Positions 25,104-34,040 of a DNA stretch of 64,000 nt are shown one piece after another. Source of the stretch: Microcella indica (GTDB lineage: Bacteria; Actinomycetota; Actinomycetes; Actinomycetales; Microbacteriaceae); NCBI RefSeq assembly GCF_013414345.1, contig NZ_CP058670.1:1674001-1738000 (forward strand). Reading direction: 5' to 3'. Below the pieces are notes generated by a model. The model was not told the DNA's origin. It made no database searches and was given only the letters and a program-made list of their open reading frames with translations. A program made the position numbers and the translations under genes. Numbering within the stretch: the first letter of the stretch is position 1; every line of letters starts with the position of its first letter.

Positions 25104-25526
25104 TCAATCGAACCAGAGGGCCAGTTCGCGCTGCGCGGTCTCGACCGAGTCGGAGCCGTGCACGAGGTTCTGCTGCACGGCGAGACCCCAGTCACGGCCG
25201 AGGTCTCCGCGGATCGTGCCGGGAGCGGCCGTGGTCGGGTCGGTCGTGCCCGCGAGCGAGCGGAAGCCCTCGATCACGCGGTTGCCGGCGAGTCGGATAG
25301 CGACGACCGGGCCGGACTCCATGAACTCCAGCAGCGGCGCGTAGAACGGCTTGCCCTCGTGCTCGGCGTAGTGCTGCGAGAGCAGCTCGCGGTCGGGCTG
25401 CACGATCTTGAGGTCGACGAGCTGGTAGCCCTTCGCCTCGATGCGGGCGAGGATCTCGCCCGTGAGGTTGCGCGCGACGCCGTCGGGCTTGATGAGGACG
25501 AGGGTCTCTTCCACGGTCGTGGTCAT
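25104..25526 (-). CDS. ndk: Nucleoside diphosphate kinase
   Basis: A 140-residue NDK that balances nucleoside triphosphates by a phospho-His ping-pong mechanism. The catalytic His123 is in [15 protein letters not shown], and the opening [15 protein letters not shown] is typical. The ATG at 25526 has GGAGA upstream. It follows folC and DUF4233 on the same strand, the usual actinobacterial order. Confidence 0.97.
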   Translation of the reverse strand: MTTTVEETLVLIKPDGVARNLTGEILARIEAKGYQLVDLKIVQPDRELLSQHYAEHEGKPFYAPLLEFMESGPVVAIRLAGNRVIEGFRSLAGTTDPTTAAPGTIRGDLGRDWGLAVQQNLVHGSDSVETAQRELALWFD

Positions 25527-25602
25527 GTCAGTCTCCAGAGGAATTCGGTGTCGGATGATCGTTGGTCGGGGTGTCGGAGGCTCGGCGACCTCGGACGGTG
25601 CG

Positions 25603-25980
25603 TCAGGCCTGCGCCGCCCGCTTGGCGGCGTCGAGCTGGCCACCGCGCACGACGGCGTAGATCCAGAATCCCACGAAGATCGCCGCCGTCACGGCCGCGA
25701 GCACCTCGATGAACCCGGTGGCGAGCAGGAGCACCTGCAGCACGCCCGTGAACCAGAGGCCCCAGCGGTAGCGGGCGACGCGCACGCCGACGATGAGCAG
25801 CACGAGGAGCGCGGCGCCGCCGCCGAAGACGCTCGCGGCTGCGAGGACGCCCAGCCCGTTGATGGCGAGCATGCCGAAGACGACGACGATGATCTCCATG
25901 CCGAGCGTGATGACGAGCAGCGACTCGGTCGCGCTGCGCTCGCGTCGCGGGCGAGGCGCTGGCGTGGTGGTCTCCGTCAC
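25603..25980 (-). CDS. DUF4233 family membrane protein
   Basis: A 125-residue protein with four hydrophobic helices ([71 protein letters not shown]) and an N-terminal Pro/Arg tail. DUF4233 proteins lie between folC and ndk throughout this group of actinobacteria; function is unknown. Its GTG overlaps the folC stop by 4 bases, so it is coupled to folC. Confidence 0.88.
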   Translation of the reverse strand: MTETTTPAPRPRRERSATESLLVITLGMEIIVVVFGMLAINGLGVLAAASVFGGGAALLVLLIVGVRVARYRWGLWFTGVLQVLLLATGFIEVLAAVTAAIFVGFWIYAVVRGGQLDAAKRAAQA

Positions 25981-27335
25981 GATTCCCCATCCTCCTGGGC
26001 GCTCATGAGCATCGCCTGACCGACGAGTGAGATCGAGCCGGTCACGAGCACGGCGTCACCTGGACCCGCCTCGTCCCGCGCCTCGGCGAGCGCCACGGCG
26101 AGCTCGGGCTCGATGCGCACCCGGTCGGGGCCCGCCACGGCCGTGGCGATCTCGGCGAGCACTTCGACGTCGAGCGCCCGCTCGGAGTCGGAGCGCGTCA
26201 CGACGAACCGTGTGACGACGGGGTCGAGCGCCTCGATGATGCCGCGGGCGTCCTTGTCGTCGAGCACCCCGACGATCGCCGTGATCGAGTCGAAGGCGAA
26301 CGACCCGAGGAGGGTCGTGGCGAGCGCGCGCGCTCCGTGCGGGTTGTGGGCCGCGTCGACGATGACGCTCGGCTCGGTCGCGAGCACCTGCAGTCGGCCG
26401 GGGCTCGTCACGGCGGCGAGACCTTGGGCGAGCACGTCGTCGGCGAGGGGCTGCGTGCCGTCGCCCAGGAACGACTCGACGGCGGCGATCGCCACGACGG
26501 CGTTCTGCGCCTGATGCTCGCCGAAGAGGGGCAGCGCGAGATCGCGGTACTCCCCCGCTCGGCCCCGCACGTCGATGACCTGCCCGCCGACCGCGAGCCG
26601 GGCATCCAGGAGGGCGAAATCGACACCCTCGCACTGCACGGCCGCCTCGTCGTGCTCGGCCGCACGCACGAGCTCGTCCATCGCCTCCGTCTGCTGGAGC
26701 GCCGTCACGACGACCGCGGCGGGCTTGATGATGCCCGCCTTCGTGCGCGCGATCTCGCCGATCGTGCGCCCGAGCCGCGCCTGGTGGTCGAGCGCGATGG
26801 GCGTGAAGACGGCCACGTCGCCGTCGGCGACGTTCGTCGAATCCCACTCGCCGCCCATGCCGACCTCAAGCACGACGACGTCGACGGGAGCGTCGGCGAA
26901 GGTCGCGAAGGCAAGGAGGGTGAGCGCCTCGAAGTAGGTGAGCGGCTCTTCGCCGTTAGCGGTGAGCTCGGCGTCGACCATGAGCACGTATGGCGCGATG
27001 TCGGCCCAGTTGTCGGCGAGAGCCCGGTCGCTGATCGGCTGCCCGTCGATCATGATGCGCTCGTTGACGCGCACGAGGTGCGGGCTCGTCAGCAGGCCGG
27101 TGCGCAGGCCGTACGCGCGCAGGATGCTCTCCGCAATGCGGCTCGTCGTGGTCTTGCCGTTCGTGCCCGTGACGTGGATGATCGCGTAACTGCGCTGCGG
27201 GTCGCCGAGCAGCTCGGCGGCGCGGCGCGTGGGGGCCAGTCGCGGGCGCGGCGCGGCCTCGCCGATGCGCGAGAGCAGCTCTTCGTAGACCTTCTCGGCG
27301 TCCGCGCGGTCGATCGCCTGCTGCTCGGCGCTCAT
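25977..27335 (-). CDS. folC: Folylpolyglutamate / dihydrofolate synthase
   Basis: A 452-residue Mur-ligase-type enzyme that adds glutamate to folates. The ATP loop [19 protein letters not shown] is at residues about 54-72. Conserved [39 protein letters not shown] and [12 protein letters not shown] follow. The ATG at 27335 overlaps the ileS stop by 4 bases; the reading frame stays open upstream within ileS, but that is not coding. It is the middle of the ileS-folC-DUF4233 coupled run. Confidence 0.95.
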   Translation of the reverse strand: MSAEQQAIDRADAEKVYEELLSRIGEAAPRPRLAPTRRAAELLGDPQRSYAIIHVTGTNGKTTTSRIAESILRAYGLRTGLLTSPHLVRVNERIMIDGQPISDRALADNWADIAPYVLMVDAELTANGEEPLTYFEALTLLAFATFADAPVDVVVLEVGMGGEWDSTNVADGDVAVFTPIALDHQARLGRTIGEIARTKAGIIKPAAVVVTALQQTEAMDELVRAAEHDEAAVQCEGVDFALLDARLAVGGQVIDVRGRAGEYRDLALPLFGEHQAQNAVVAIAAVESFLGDGTQPLADDVLAQGLAAVTSPGRLQVLATEPSVIVDAAHNPHGARALATTLLGSFAFDSITAIVGVLDDKDARGIIEALDPVVTRFVVTRSDSERALDVEVLAEIATAVAGPDRVRIEPELAVALAEARDEAGPGDAVLVTGSISLVGQAMLMSAQEDGES

Positions 27336-30300
27336 GCGCGCACAACCGAGATCGTCACGGATGCCCCCTCGCCCACCGCGATCGCGGTGCCCTCGACAGC
27401 CTCCCCGAACTCGAGGGAGGTCGCAAGCACCTCGCCACTGATGAGCGCGCGGTGGGTCTCGATCGCAGCGCGCGTCTCGGCCGACTCCGACCCGAGGCTC
27501 AGCGCGATGCGGTCGCTCACGTCGAGCCCCGCGTCCTTGCGCGCCTGCTGCACGGCGCGCACGACATCGCGCGCGAGCCCCTCGGCGGCGAGCTCGGGCG
27601 TCACGGCCGTGTCGAGCAGCACGAAGCCGCTGCCCGGCAGGAACGCGACGGCCGCGGTGGGGTCGGCCAGCTCGAGCTCGAGCGTGAACTCGCCCGGCTG
27701 GAGCGCGATGCCGCCGACGACGACGCCGTCTCCGTCCTCCGAGACCGCCCAGTCGCCGGCCTTCGCGGCGCCGATGACCTGCTGCACCTGCTTTCCGATG
27801 CGCGGCCCGGCCGCGCGCGCGTTGACCGCGAGTCGCCGGCTGATGCCGTAGCTCTCGGCGAGCGAGTCGTCGAACTCGACGAGCTCGACGCCCTTGACGT
27901 TGAGCTCGTCTCGGACGATATCGCTGAAGTCGGCGAGCGCCGCCGCTGCCGGGGTGACGACCGTGAGGCGCTCCAGGGGCAGGCGCACGCGCAGGCCCTG
28001 GGCCTTGCGCAGCGCGAGCCCGCTGCTCGCGATCGCCCGCACTCGGTCCATCGCCGCGACGAGCGACTCGTCGGCCGGGAAGTCGTCGGCGTCGGGCCAG
28101 TCGGTCAGGTGCACGCTCTCCCCGCCGGTGAGGCCGCGCCACACTTCTTCGGTCACGAGCGGCGCGAGCGGCGCGGCGACGCGCGCGAGCGTCTCGAGCA
28201 CCGTGTACAGGGTGTCGATCGCGTCGCGGTCGTCCCCGGCCCAGAACCGCTCGCGACTGCGGCGCACGTACCAGTTGGTGAGCACGTCGGCGAAGTCGCG
28301 CACGGCGGCTGCGGCGAGCGGGCTGTCGAGCGCGTCGAGCTCACGCGTGACGGTCGTGACGAGGTCGCGCGTCTTGGCGAGCAGGTAGCGGTCGAGCACG
28401 TGGGCCGAGTCGGTGCGCCAGCGGGCATCCTCGATCTCCCCGGCGTTCGCGTAGAGGCCGAAGAAGTAGTAGGTGCTCCACAGCGGCAGCAGGAACTGCC
28501 GCACGCCCTCGCGGATGCCCTCCTCGGTGACGACGAGGTTGCCGCCGCGGATCACCGAGCTCGACATGAGGAACCAGCGCATGGCGTCGGCTCCGTCGCG
28601 CTCGAACACTTCTCCCACGTCCGGATAGTTCTGCAGGCTCTTCGACATCTTCTGGCCGTCGTTGCCGAGCACGATGCCGTGGCTGATGACGCTGCTGAAT
28701 GCGGGGCGGTCGAACAGCGCCGTCGCGAGCACGTGCATCGTGTAGAACCAGCCACGGGTCTGCCCGATGTACTCGACGATGAAGTCGGCAGGGTTGTGAC
28801 TGTCGAACCACTCCGCGTTGGTGAACGGGTAGTGCACTTGCGCGAACGGCATCGAGCCCGAGTCGAACCACACGTCGAAGACGTCCTCGATGCGCCGCAT
28901 GGTCGAGGCCCCGGTCGGATCGTCGGGGTTCGGTCTCGTCAGCGAGTCGATGTAGGGGCGGTGCAGATCGACCTCGCCCGTTAAGTTGCGCGGCAGCTCG
29001 CCGAAGTCGGCCTCGAGCTCGGCGAGCGAGCCGTACACGTCGACGCGCGGGTGGTTCGGGTCGTCGCTCTTCCACACAGGGATGGGGCTGCCCCAGTAGC
29101 GGTTGCGGCTGATCGACCAGTCGCGTGCTCCCTCGAGCCACTTGCCGAACTGCCCGTGCTTGACGTTCTCGGGCACCCACGTGATCTGCTCGTTGAGCTC
29201 GAGCGCGCGGTCGCGAATCGCGGTGACCTTCACGAACCAGCTCGAGACGGCCTTGTAGATGAGCGGGTTGCGGCACCGCCAGCAGTGCGGGTAGCTGTGC
29301 TCGTAGCTGCGCTGCTGGAAGAGCCTGCCGAGCTCCCGCAGCGAGGCGGTGAGCGGCTTGTTGGCCTCGAAGACCTGCAACCCCGCGACATCCGGCACCG
29401 TCTGCAGGAACCGGCCGCCGTCGTCGACGGAGATGATGATCGGGATGCCCGCTGCCGCGCAGGTCGCCTGGTCGTCCTCGCCGTACGCGGGCGCCTGGTG
29501 CACGATGCCCGTACCCTCCCCCGTGGCCACGTAGTCGGCGACGAGGATCTGCCAGGCGTGCTGCGTGCCCCACTGCTCGGCGTCGGCGTAGTAGTCCCAC
29601 AGCCGGTCGTACTGCACGCCGCCGAGCTCGGCGCCCGTGAGCGTGCGGGTGACGGCGGCGTGCGCTTCCGCCGCGTCGGCGTAGCCGAGCTCTTTGACGT
29701 AGGCGGGGATCGTGTCGGCGGCGAGGAGGAAGGTGCGGGCATCCGGCTCATCGCCGCCGCGCGGGATGACCGCGTAGGCGATCTCGGGGCCGACGGCGAG
29801 CGCGAGATTCGTCGGCAGGGTCCACGGGGTCGTCGTCCAGGCGAGCGCCTCGACGCCCGTGAGGCCCAGCGCCTCGGCCTTCTCCCCGACGAGGGGGAAG
29901 GTCACCGTCACCGACTGGTCCTGGCGCATCTGGTAGACGTCGTCGTCCATGCGCAGCTCGTGGTTCGACAGCGGCGTCTCGTCGCGCCAGCAGTAGGGCA
30001 GCACGCGGTAGCCCTCGTAGGCGAGCCCCTTGCCGTGCAGGGTCTTGAAGGCCCACAGCACGCTCTCCATGAACGTGATGTCGAGCGTCTTGTAGTCGTT
30101 GTCGAAGTCGACCCAGCGCGCCTGCCGCGTGACGTAGTTCTGCCACTCGTCTGTGTAGCGCAGCACGCTCTCGCGGGCCTTGCCGTTGAATGCCTCGATG
30201 CCCATCTCTTCGATCTGCGACTTCTCGGTGATGCCGAGCTGCTTCATCGCCTCGAGCTCGGCGGGCAGACCGTGGGTGTCCCACCCGAAGCGGCGGTGCA

Positions 30301-30556
30301 CCTGCTTGCCGCGCATCGTCTGGAACCGCGGGAAGACGTCTTTCGCGTACCCCGTCAGCAGGTGGCCGTAGTGCGGCAGGCCGTTGGCGAACGGCGGGCC
30401 GTCGTAGAAGACCCATTCGTCGCAGCCGTCGCGCTGGGCGATCGAGCGGCGGAACGTGTCGTGCGTGGCCCAGTACTCGAGCACCTCGTGCTCGAGCGCG
30501 GGAAAGCTCGGGGAGGCGACGACGCTGTTCTCGTCGCGGTGCAGGGGGTAGCCCAT
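27332..30556 (-). CDS. ileS: Isoleucyl-tRNA synthetase
   Basis: A 1074-residue class I synthetase of the long (eukaryote-like, IleS2) form. The HIGH-type motif appears as [15 protein letters not shown] near residue 55, with the WDTHGLP block after it, and the KMSKS loop as [13 protein letters not shown]. The editing domain [16 protein letters not shown] is present. IleS2 enzymes are often more resistant to mupirocin; that is family knowledge. A T-box leader precedes it, so expression should rise when tRNA-Ile is uncharged. The ATG at 30556 has CGGAGA upstream. Confidence 0.97.
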   Translation of the reverse strand: MGYPLHRDENSVVASPSFPALEHEVLEYWATHDTFRRSIAQRDGCDEWVFYDGPPFANGLPHYGHLLTGYAKDVFPRFQTMRGKQVHRRFGWDTHGLPAELEAMKQLGITEKSQIEEMGIEAFNGKARESVLRYTDEWQNYVTRQARWVDFDNDYKTLDITFMESVLWAFKTLHGKGLAYEGYRVLPYCWRDETPLSNHELRMDDDVYQMRQDQSVTVTFPLVGEKAEALGLTGVEALAWTTTPWTLPTNLALAVGPEIAYAVIPRGGDEPDARTFLLAADTIPAYVKELGYADAAEAHAAVTRTLTGAELGGVQYDRLWDYYADAEQWGTQHAWQILVADYVATGEGTGIVHQAPAYGEDDQATCAAAGIPIIISVDDGGRFLQTVPDVAGLQVFEANKPLTASLRELGRLFQQRSYEHSYPHCWRCRNPLIYKAVSSWFVKVTAIRDRALELNEQITWVPENVKHGQFGKWLEGARDWSISRNRYWGSPIPVWKSDDPNHPRVDVYGSLAELEADFGELPRNLTGEVDLHRPYIDSLTRPNPDDPTGASTMRRIEDVFDVWFDSGSMPFAQVHYPFTNAEWFDSHNPADFIVEYIGQTRGWFYTMHVLATALFDRPAFSSVISHGIVLGNDGQKMSKSLQNYPDVGEVFERDGADAMRWFLMSSSVIRGGNLVVTEEGIREGVRQFLLPLWSTYYFFGLYANAGEIEDARWRTDSAHVLDRYLLAKTRDLVTTVTRELDALDSPLAAAAVRDFADVLTNWYVRRSRERFWAGDDRDAIDTLYTVLETLARVAAPLAPLVTEEVWRGLTGGESVHLTDWPDADDFPADESLVAAMDRVRAIASSGLALRKAQGLRVRLPLERLTVVTPAAAALADFSDIVRDELNVKGVELVEFDDSLAESYGISRRLAVNARAAGPRIGKQVQQVIGAAKAGDWAVSEDGDGVVVGGIALQPGEFTLELELADPTAAVAFLPGSGFVLLDTAVTPELAAEGLARDVVRAVQQARKDAGLDVSDRIALSLGSESAETRAAIETHRALISGEVLATSLEFGEAVEGTAIAVGEGASVTISVVRA

Positions 30557-30569
30557 GGTGTCTCCGGTC

Positions 30570-30787
30570 GTGTCGCGTGCACACTCACCGCGAGGACGAC
30601 AGAGCCCGATGGGTCTGCCGCGGTACCACCCCGCTTGCCCTCGTCACCTCGGTCTCGCACGTGCGGTACCGGATGCTCGGGCCCCTCATCTGCGGCTGTG
30701 ACGGGCCTGCCCCGCTCGGGTCTAGTACCCCACCTGCGGTGAGGGTTCTTCCGAGGACTCCCCGGTGATGGCCGGATCGCAGTCGAT
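30570..30787 (-). promoter_or_regulatory. T-box riboswitch of ileS (translational type)
   Basis: The core T-box motif AGCGGGGTGGTACCGCGG is at 30618-30635 on the minus strand. About 130 bases earlier a compact stem CCGG-CC-ATC-A-CCGG presents ATC (30767-30769) in its loop, an isoleucine codon, as in the short stem I of actinobacterial ileS T-boxes. No T-run terminator lies before the gene; instead CGAGG and CCTCG blocks around the T-box and the downstream GGAG ribosome site suggest control of translation. Uncharged tRNA-Ile should favour expression. Confidence 0.9.
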
Positions 30788-30793
30788 GCCTCC

Positions 30794-30799
30794 ATGGTA
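30794..30799 (-). promoter_or_regulatory. -10 element TACCAT of the T-box/ileS transcript
   Basis: TACCAT lies just upstream of the T-box leader, which would start near 30787, giving a leader of about 230 bases. No strong -35 is visible. Confidence 0.5.
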
Positions 30800-30850
30800 G
30801 GGCACCGGCGACGTGCGGAAACCGAACGCCCTCGCTCGGGTGGCGAGCAT

Positions 30851-30895
30851 CGTCACGCTGCCGTCACGCTCCCGTCACGCACGGGGGCGCATTCT
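30851..30895 (+). promoter_or_regulatory. Three 11-bp-spaced direct repeats with a -10 element
   Basis: CGTCACGC occurs at 30851, 30862 and 30873, exactly one helical turn apart. A CATTCT hexamer (30890-30895) begins 9 bases after the last copy and could be the -10. Repeats in 11-bp steps just upstream of the -10 are the binding pattern of SARP activators, and also of PhoP-type OmpR proteins. A SARP-like gene lies one gene downstream (31855-32640). Confidence 0.6.
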
Positions 30896-30942
30896 GAAGG
30901 ATGCGCGGGGGGACTGCGCTTTCTTTGCCGTTCGGGGGAACA

Positions 30943-31824
30943 GTGACCAGCACTCAGCGCCACACACCATCGATGCTCGCGAGAGCGATGAGCATGATGG
31001 GCATCGCGGTGCTGGCGGGCGCCCTGCTCAGCGTGGGCGGAGTCAGTTCGCCGGCGCTCGCCGCGCCGTTCGATCAGTGCGAGAGCGCCTTCAACGTCGG
31101 CGGCGAAGGGGCGAACTGCCAGGTGACGGTGGAGAACTTCCTCAACCTCGACACCAGAGCCGAGAGCTCAACCGTCACGACGCTCGTCTGCAGCGGCGCC
31201 GCCAACACGGTGACCACGTGCGCCGGCGAGCCGACCGTGCAGAGCTTCGACGTTCTCACGGAACGGGTGGAGCAGTGCAACTACAGCGGCGAGGGCGGCG
31301 GTGGCACGCTGCACTGCAGCGTCGAGATGATCAACACCATCACGGGCGAGGGCACGACGAGTGCACCCACGGTGAATCAGTGCAACAACTCGTTCGATTC
31401 ACTGCCGCTACCGGCAGGTTCCGCCTGCGATCCCGCGCAAGCGACGACCGATGCCACCATCACGCAGTGCAACGACAGCATGAACGGCGGCACGCAGGTC
31501 AGCATGAACTGCACGGTCGGAACGTCGACGACGAGCTCGGCCCTGCCCGTGACGGTCAACCAGTGCAACAACAGCGTGAACGGCGGCGGCGCCCTCCTGG
31601 TGTGCTCGACGCAGATCACGACTCTCGTGCTGCCCGCGGACACCGACGATGAGGTCGCCGACGAGGGCACCGGCGACGACACCGTTGCCGACGACGCTGA
31701 CGTCCTCGCCGAGACTGGCCCCACCGCCGTGCACGCAGCCCTCGGCGGACTCGCTCTCGCACTCGTGCTCGCCGGCGTCGGCCTCCTCCGTGCGCGCCGG
31801 CCTGTGCAGGCGCGCAGGGAGTAG
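30943..31824 (+). CDS. Secreted Cys-repeat surface protein with LAETG sorting signal
   Basis: A 293-residue exported protein of unknown function. A signal peptide ends near ALAA (residues 38-41). Five modules of the form (D/E/N/T)QC(N/E)xS...GGG...C(S/T)V start near residues 45, 111, 146, 175 and 207; most have one Cys at each end, so each may close as a disulfide loop. An acidic linker (residues 232-253) leads to LAETG at 255-259, a hydrophobic helix and RARRPVQARR, a complete cell-wall sorting signal of the class-E sortase type. The GTG at 30943 has GGGGGA upstream; an ATG at 30901 is an alternative without a site. Confidence 0.82.
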   Translation: MTSTQRHTPSMLARAMSMMGIAVLAGALLSVGGVSSPALAAPFDQCESAFNVGGEGANCQVTVENFLNLDTRAESSTVTTLVCSGAANTVTTCAGEPTVQSFDVLTERVEQCNYSGEGGGGTLHCSVEMINTITGEGTTSAPTVNQCNNSFDSLPLPAGSACDPAQATTDATITQCNDSMNGGTQVSMNCTVGTSTTSSALPVTVNQCNNSVNGGGALLVCSTQITTLVLPADTDDEVADEGTGDDTVADDADVLAETGPTAVHAALGGLALALVLAGVGLLRARRPVQARRE

Positions 31825-31854
31825 CGCTAGCGTTCGGCGCAGGGAAGGTCGTTC

Positions 31855-32640
31855 ATGACCGGAATCGCACTGCAGCTGCTGGGGTCGTTCGACGTGAGGA
31901 CGGCGGACGGCGCGTCGGTCGCGAGCACTGCAGGCACACAACGCCTCGTCGCCCTGCTCGCGCTGCGGTCGCGCATCATCTCGCGCGCCGCGATCGCGGG
32001 TGCTCTCTGGCCGGATGCGTCGAGTTCGCTCGGCGCCGTGCGGCTGCGCGCCGCCCTCACCCGGATCGACCCCGTCACCCGTACGGTGCTGCTCGTGAGC
32101 GCGGGCGGTGTCGGCCTGGACCCGCGGTGCACCGTGGACTATCGCTCTGCTCGCGTGCTCGCCGACCACGTTCTCGACACTGCCGCCGAGCCGACGACCG
32201 CGACCGCCGGCGAGACGCGATCGACGATCGCCGTTCTCTGCCTGCAGCTGCTGCCCGACTTCTACGACGACTGGGCGCTCGAGGAGGCGGAGGAGTGGCG
32301 CCTCATGCGGGCCGAGACCCTCGAGTCGCTCGTCGCCTCGCTCTCGCGAGACGCGCGGCCGTACCTGGCCATGCACGCCGCCCAGTCGGCGATCCGCGAC
32401 GAGCCGCTGCGCGAGACCGCGCACGTCGCTCTCGTGCGCCTCCACATCGCCGCTGGCAACCACGGTGAGGCGCTCCGTGCCTTCACACGGTTCAGTGCGA
32501 CTCTCGCCGATGCCGTCGATGTGAGCCCGAGCGACGCCTTCCGCGAACTCATCGACGCGCTCCCCGGAGCGACCGCTCGCGCCGCAGTGACCGCCGACTC
32601 GGGAATGAACGCGCCAGCCGATACGCTCGACTACTTGTGA
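31855..32640 (+). CDS. SARP/BTAD-type transcriptional activator
   Basis: A 261-residue regulator. The N-terminal winged helix of SARP type covers residues about 1-90 (LQLLGSFDVRTADG, QRLVALLALRSRIISRAAIAGALWPD). A bacterial transcriptional activator (BTAD) helical domain follows (LLPDFYDDWALEEAEEWRLM, DEPLRETAHVALVRLHIAAGNHGEALRAFTRF). There is no ATPase or TPR extension, so it is a small SARP. GGGAAGG precedes the ATG. It follows the surface-protein gene by 30 bases and overlaps the MFS gene start by 4 bases. It probably controls this three-gene group through the 11-bp repeats. Confidence 0.85.
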   Translation: MTGIALQLLGSFDVRTADGASVASTAGTQRLVALLALRSRIISRAAIAGALWPDASSSLGAVRLRAALTRIDPVTRTVLLVSAGGVGLDPRCTVDYRSARVLADHVLDTAAEPTTATAGETRSTIAVLCLQLLPDFYDDWALEEAEEWRLMRAETLESLVASLSRDARPYLAMHAAQSAIRDEPLRETAHVALVRLHIAAGNHGEALRAFTRFSATLADAVDVSPSDAFRELIDALPGATARAAVTADSGMNAPADTLDYL

Positions 32641-34034
32641 CTGACAACTCTCGTGGCAAAGCGCCAACCACGTCCCCCTCGGTCACGGCCTCCACCTCGG
32701 CAGCCGTGGCAGCACCCTCCGATCCCCGCATCGCGCGTCGCGCGCGCTGGGCATCCCTCGTCGGAACCTCCCTCGAGTCGTACGACTTCTACATCTACGC
32801 GTACTTTGCCGCGTTCTTCGTCGGGCCGCTGTTCTTCGACCCGCTCGGCGGGTTCGGCGGCACGCTCGCGGCGTTCCTCTCCATCGCGCTGGCCTTCGTC
32901 ATCCGCCCGGTCGGCGCGATCCTCTTCGGCCACCTCGGCGACCGGCTCGGGCGCCGCACGACGCTCATCGTCACCGTCACCCTCATGGGCGTGGCCACGG
33001 GCCTCATCGGCGTCCTGCCGACCTTCGAGCAGGCTGGCTGGTTCGGCGCAGTTCTCCTCGTGCTGCTGCGCCTCCTGCAGGGCATCTCCCTTGGCGGCGA
33101 GTGGGGCGGCGCGGTGCTCATCGCGACCGAGCACGAGTCGCGCACGAAGCGCGCCTTCGCCGCCGCGATGCCCCAGCTGGGCTCGCCGATCGGCTCGATC
33201 CTCTCCGCCACCGCCTTCATCTGGCTGACCCTCGCCCTCACCAACGAGCAGATCAGCGAGTGGGCCTGGCGCCTGCCGTTCCTCACGGCGATCCCGCTGC
33301 TGCTCGTCTCGCTGTACCTGCGCATCACCGTCACCGAGACGCCCGTGTTCCGGGCGGTCGCGGCGACCGAGCGCCGACCGCGCGTGCCGATTGCAGCCCT
33401 CCTGCGCGCGCAGCCGGTCTCGATCATCGTCGCCGTGGGCGTCGCGTTGCTCGGCATCGGCTCGTACTCGCTCATGAACACGTACACGATCAACTACGGA
33501 GTGGCGCAGCTCGGCTTCGAGTACTACGAGCTGCTCATCGCCACGACGATCGGCGGACTGCTGCAGCTCGTGACGATTCCGCTGTTCGGGGCGTGGGCGA
33601 CGCGCATCGGCTCGGGCACGGTCGTCGCCTGGGGCGCCCTCGGCACCCTCCTCGTCGCCTTCCCGCTGTACTACTTCCTGCAGTTCGCCGACTTCGGCGT
33701 GCTCGTGGCGATGATGATCATCGGCGGCATCCTGCCGACCATGAGCTGGGCGGCGCTCGGCGGCATCTACACGGAGATGTTCGACGAGCGGTACCGCTAC
33801 TCGGCGCTCGGCTTCGCCTACTCGATCGCGGCCGTGATCTCGGGCTTCGTGCCCGCCCTCACGTTCACGATCGGCGAGGTCACCGGCAACGCCTGGTGGC
33901 ACCCGGGCATCGTGCTCGCGGCGATGTCGCTCATCACGCTCGTGAGCGCACTCATCGCGGTGCGCATCCGCGTCGACAAGGACGAGGACGAGCCTGCAGC
34001 GGTTCCCGCCGCGGCGACCGCCGGCAACGACTAG
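32637..34034 (+). CDS. MFS transporter, metabolite:H+ symporter (MHS) family
   Basis: A 465-residue permease with twelve helices. The MHS signature is clear: LVGTSLESYDFYIYAYFAAF in helix 1 and GHLGDRLGRRTTLI in loop 2-3, plus LRLLQGISLGGEWGGAVLIA in helix 4. Members take up organic acids, proline/betaine, shikimate or phthalate by proton symport. The N-terminus is a Ser/Thr-rich 25-residue tail. Its GTG overlaps the SARP stop (GTGA), so the two are co-translated. The substrate is unknown. Confidence 0.9.
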   Translation: MTDNSRGKAPTTSPSVTASTSAAVAAPSDPRIARRARWASLVGTSLESYDFYIYAYFAAFFVGPLFFDPLGGFGGTLAAFLSIALAFVIRPVGAILFGHLGDRLGRRTTLIVTVTLMGVATGLIGVLPTFEQAGWFGAVLLVLLRLLQGISLGGEWGGAVLIATEHESRTKRAFAAAMPQLGSPIGSILSATAFIWLTLALTNEQISEWAWRLPFLTAIPLLLVSLYLRITVTETPVFRAVAATERRPRVPIAALLRAQPVSIIVAVGVALLGIGSYSLMNTYTINYGVAQLGFEYYELLIATTIGGLLQLVTIPLFGAWATRIGSGTVVAWGALGTLLVAFPLYYFLQFADFGVLVAMMIIGGILPTMSWAALGGIYTEMFDERYRYSALGFAYSIAAVISGFVPALTFTIGEVTGNAWWHPGIVLAAMSLITLVSALIAVRIRVDKDEDEPAAVPAAATAGND

Positions 34035-34040
34035 CGGGAC

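Noticed and set aside
25977-28142. A 721-residue FolC with a long N-terminal extension.
   Set aside because: The extra residues are an out-of-frame reading of ileS. The ATG at 27335 overlaps the ileS stop by 4 bases and gives a normal FolC length.
27452-28984. A 510-codon open frame on the plus strand opposite ileS.
   Set aside because: The ileS protein has HIGH and KMSKS motifs and correct length; the antisense product is featureless.
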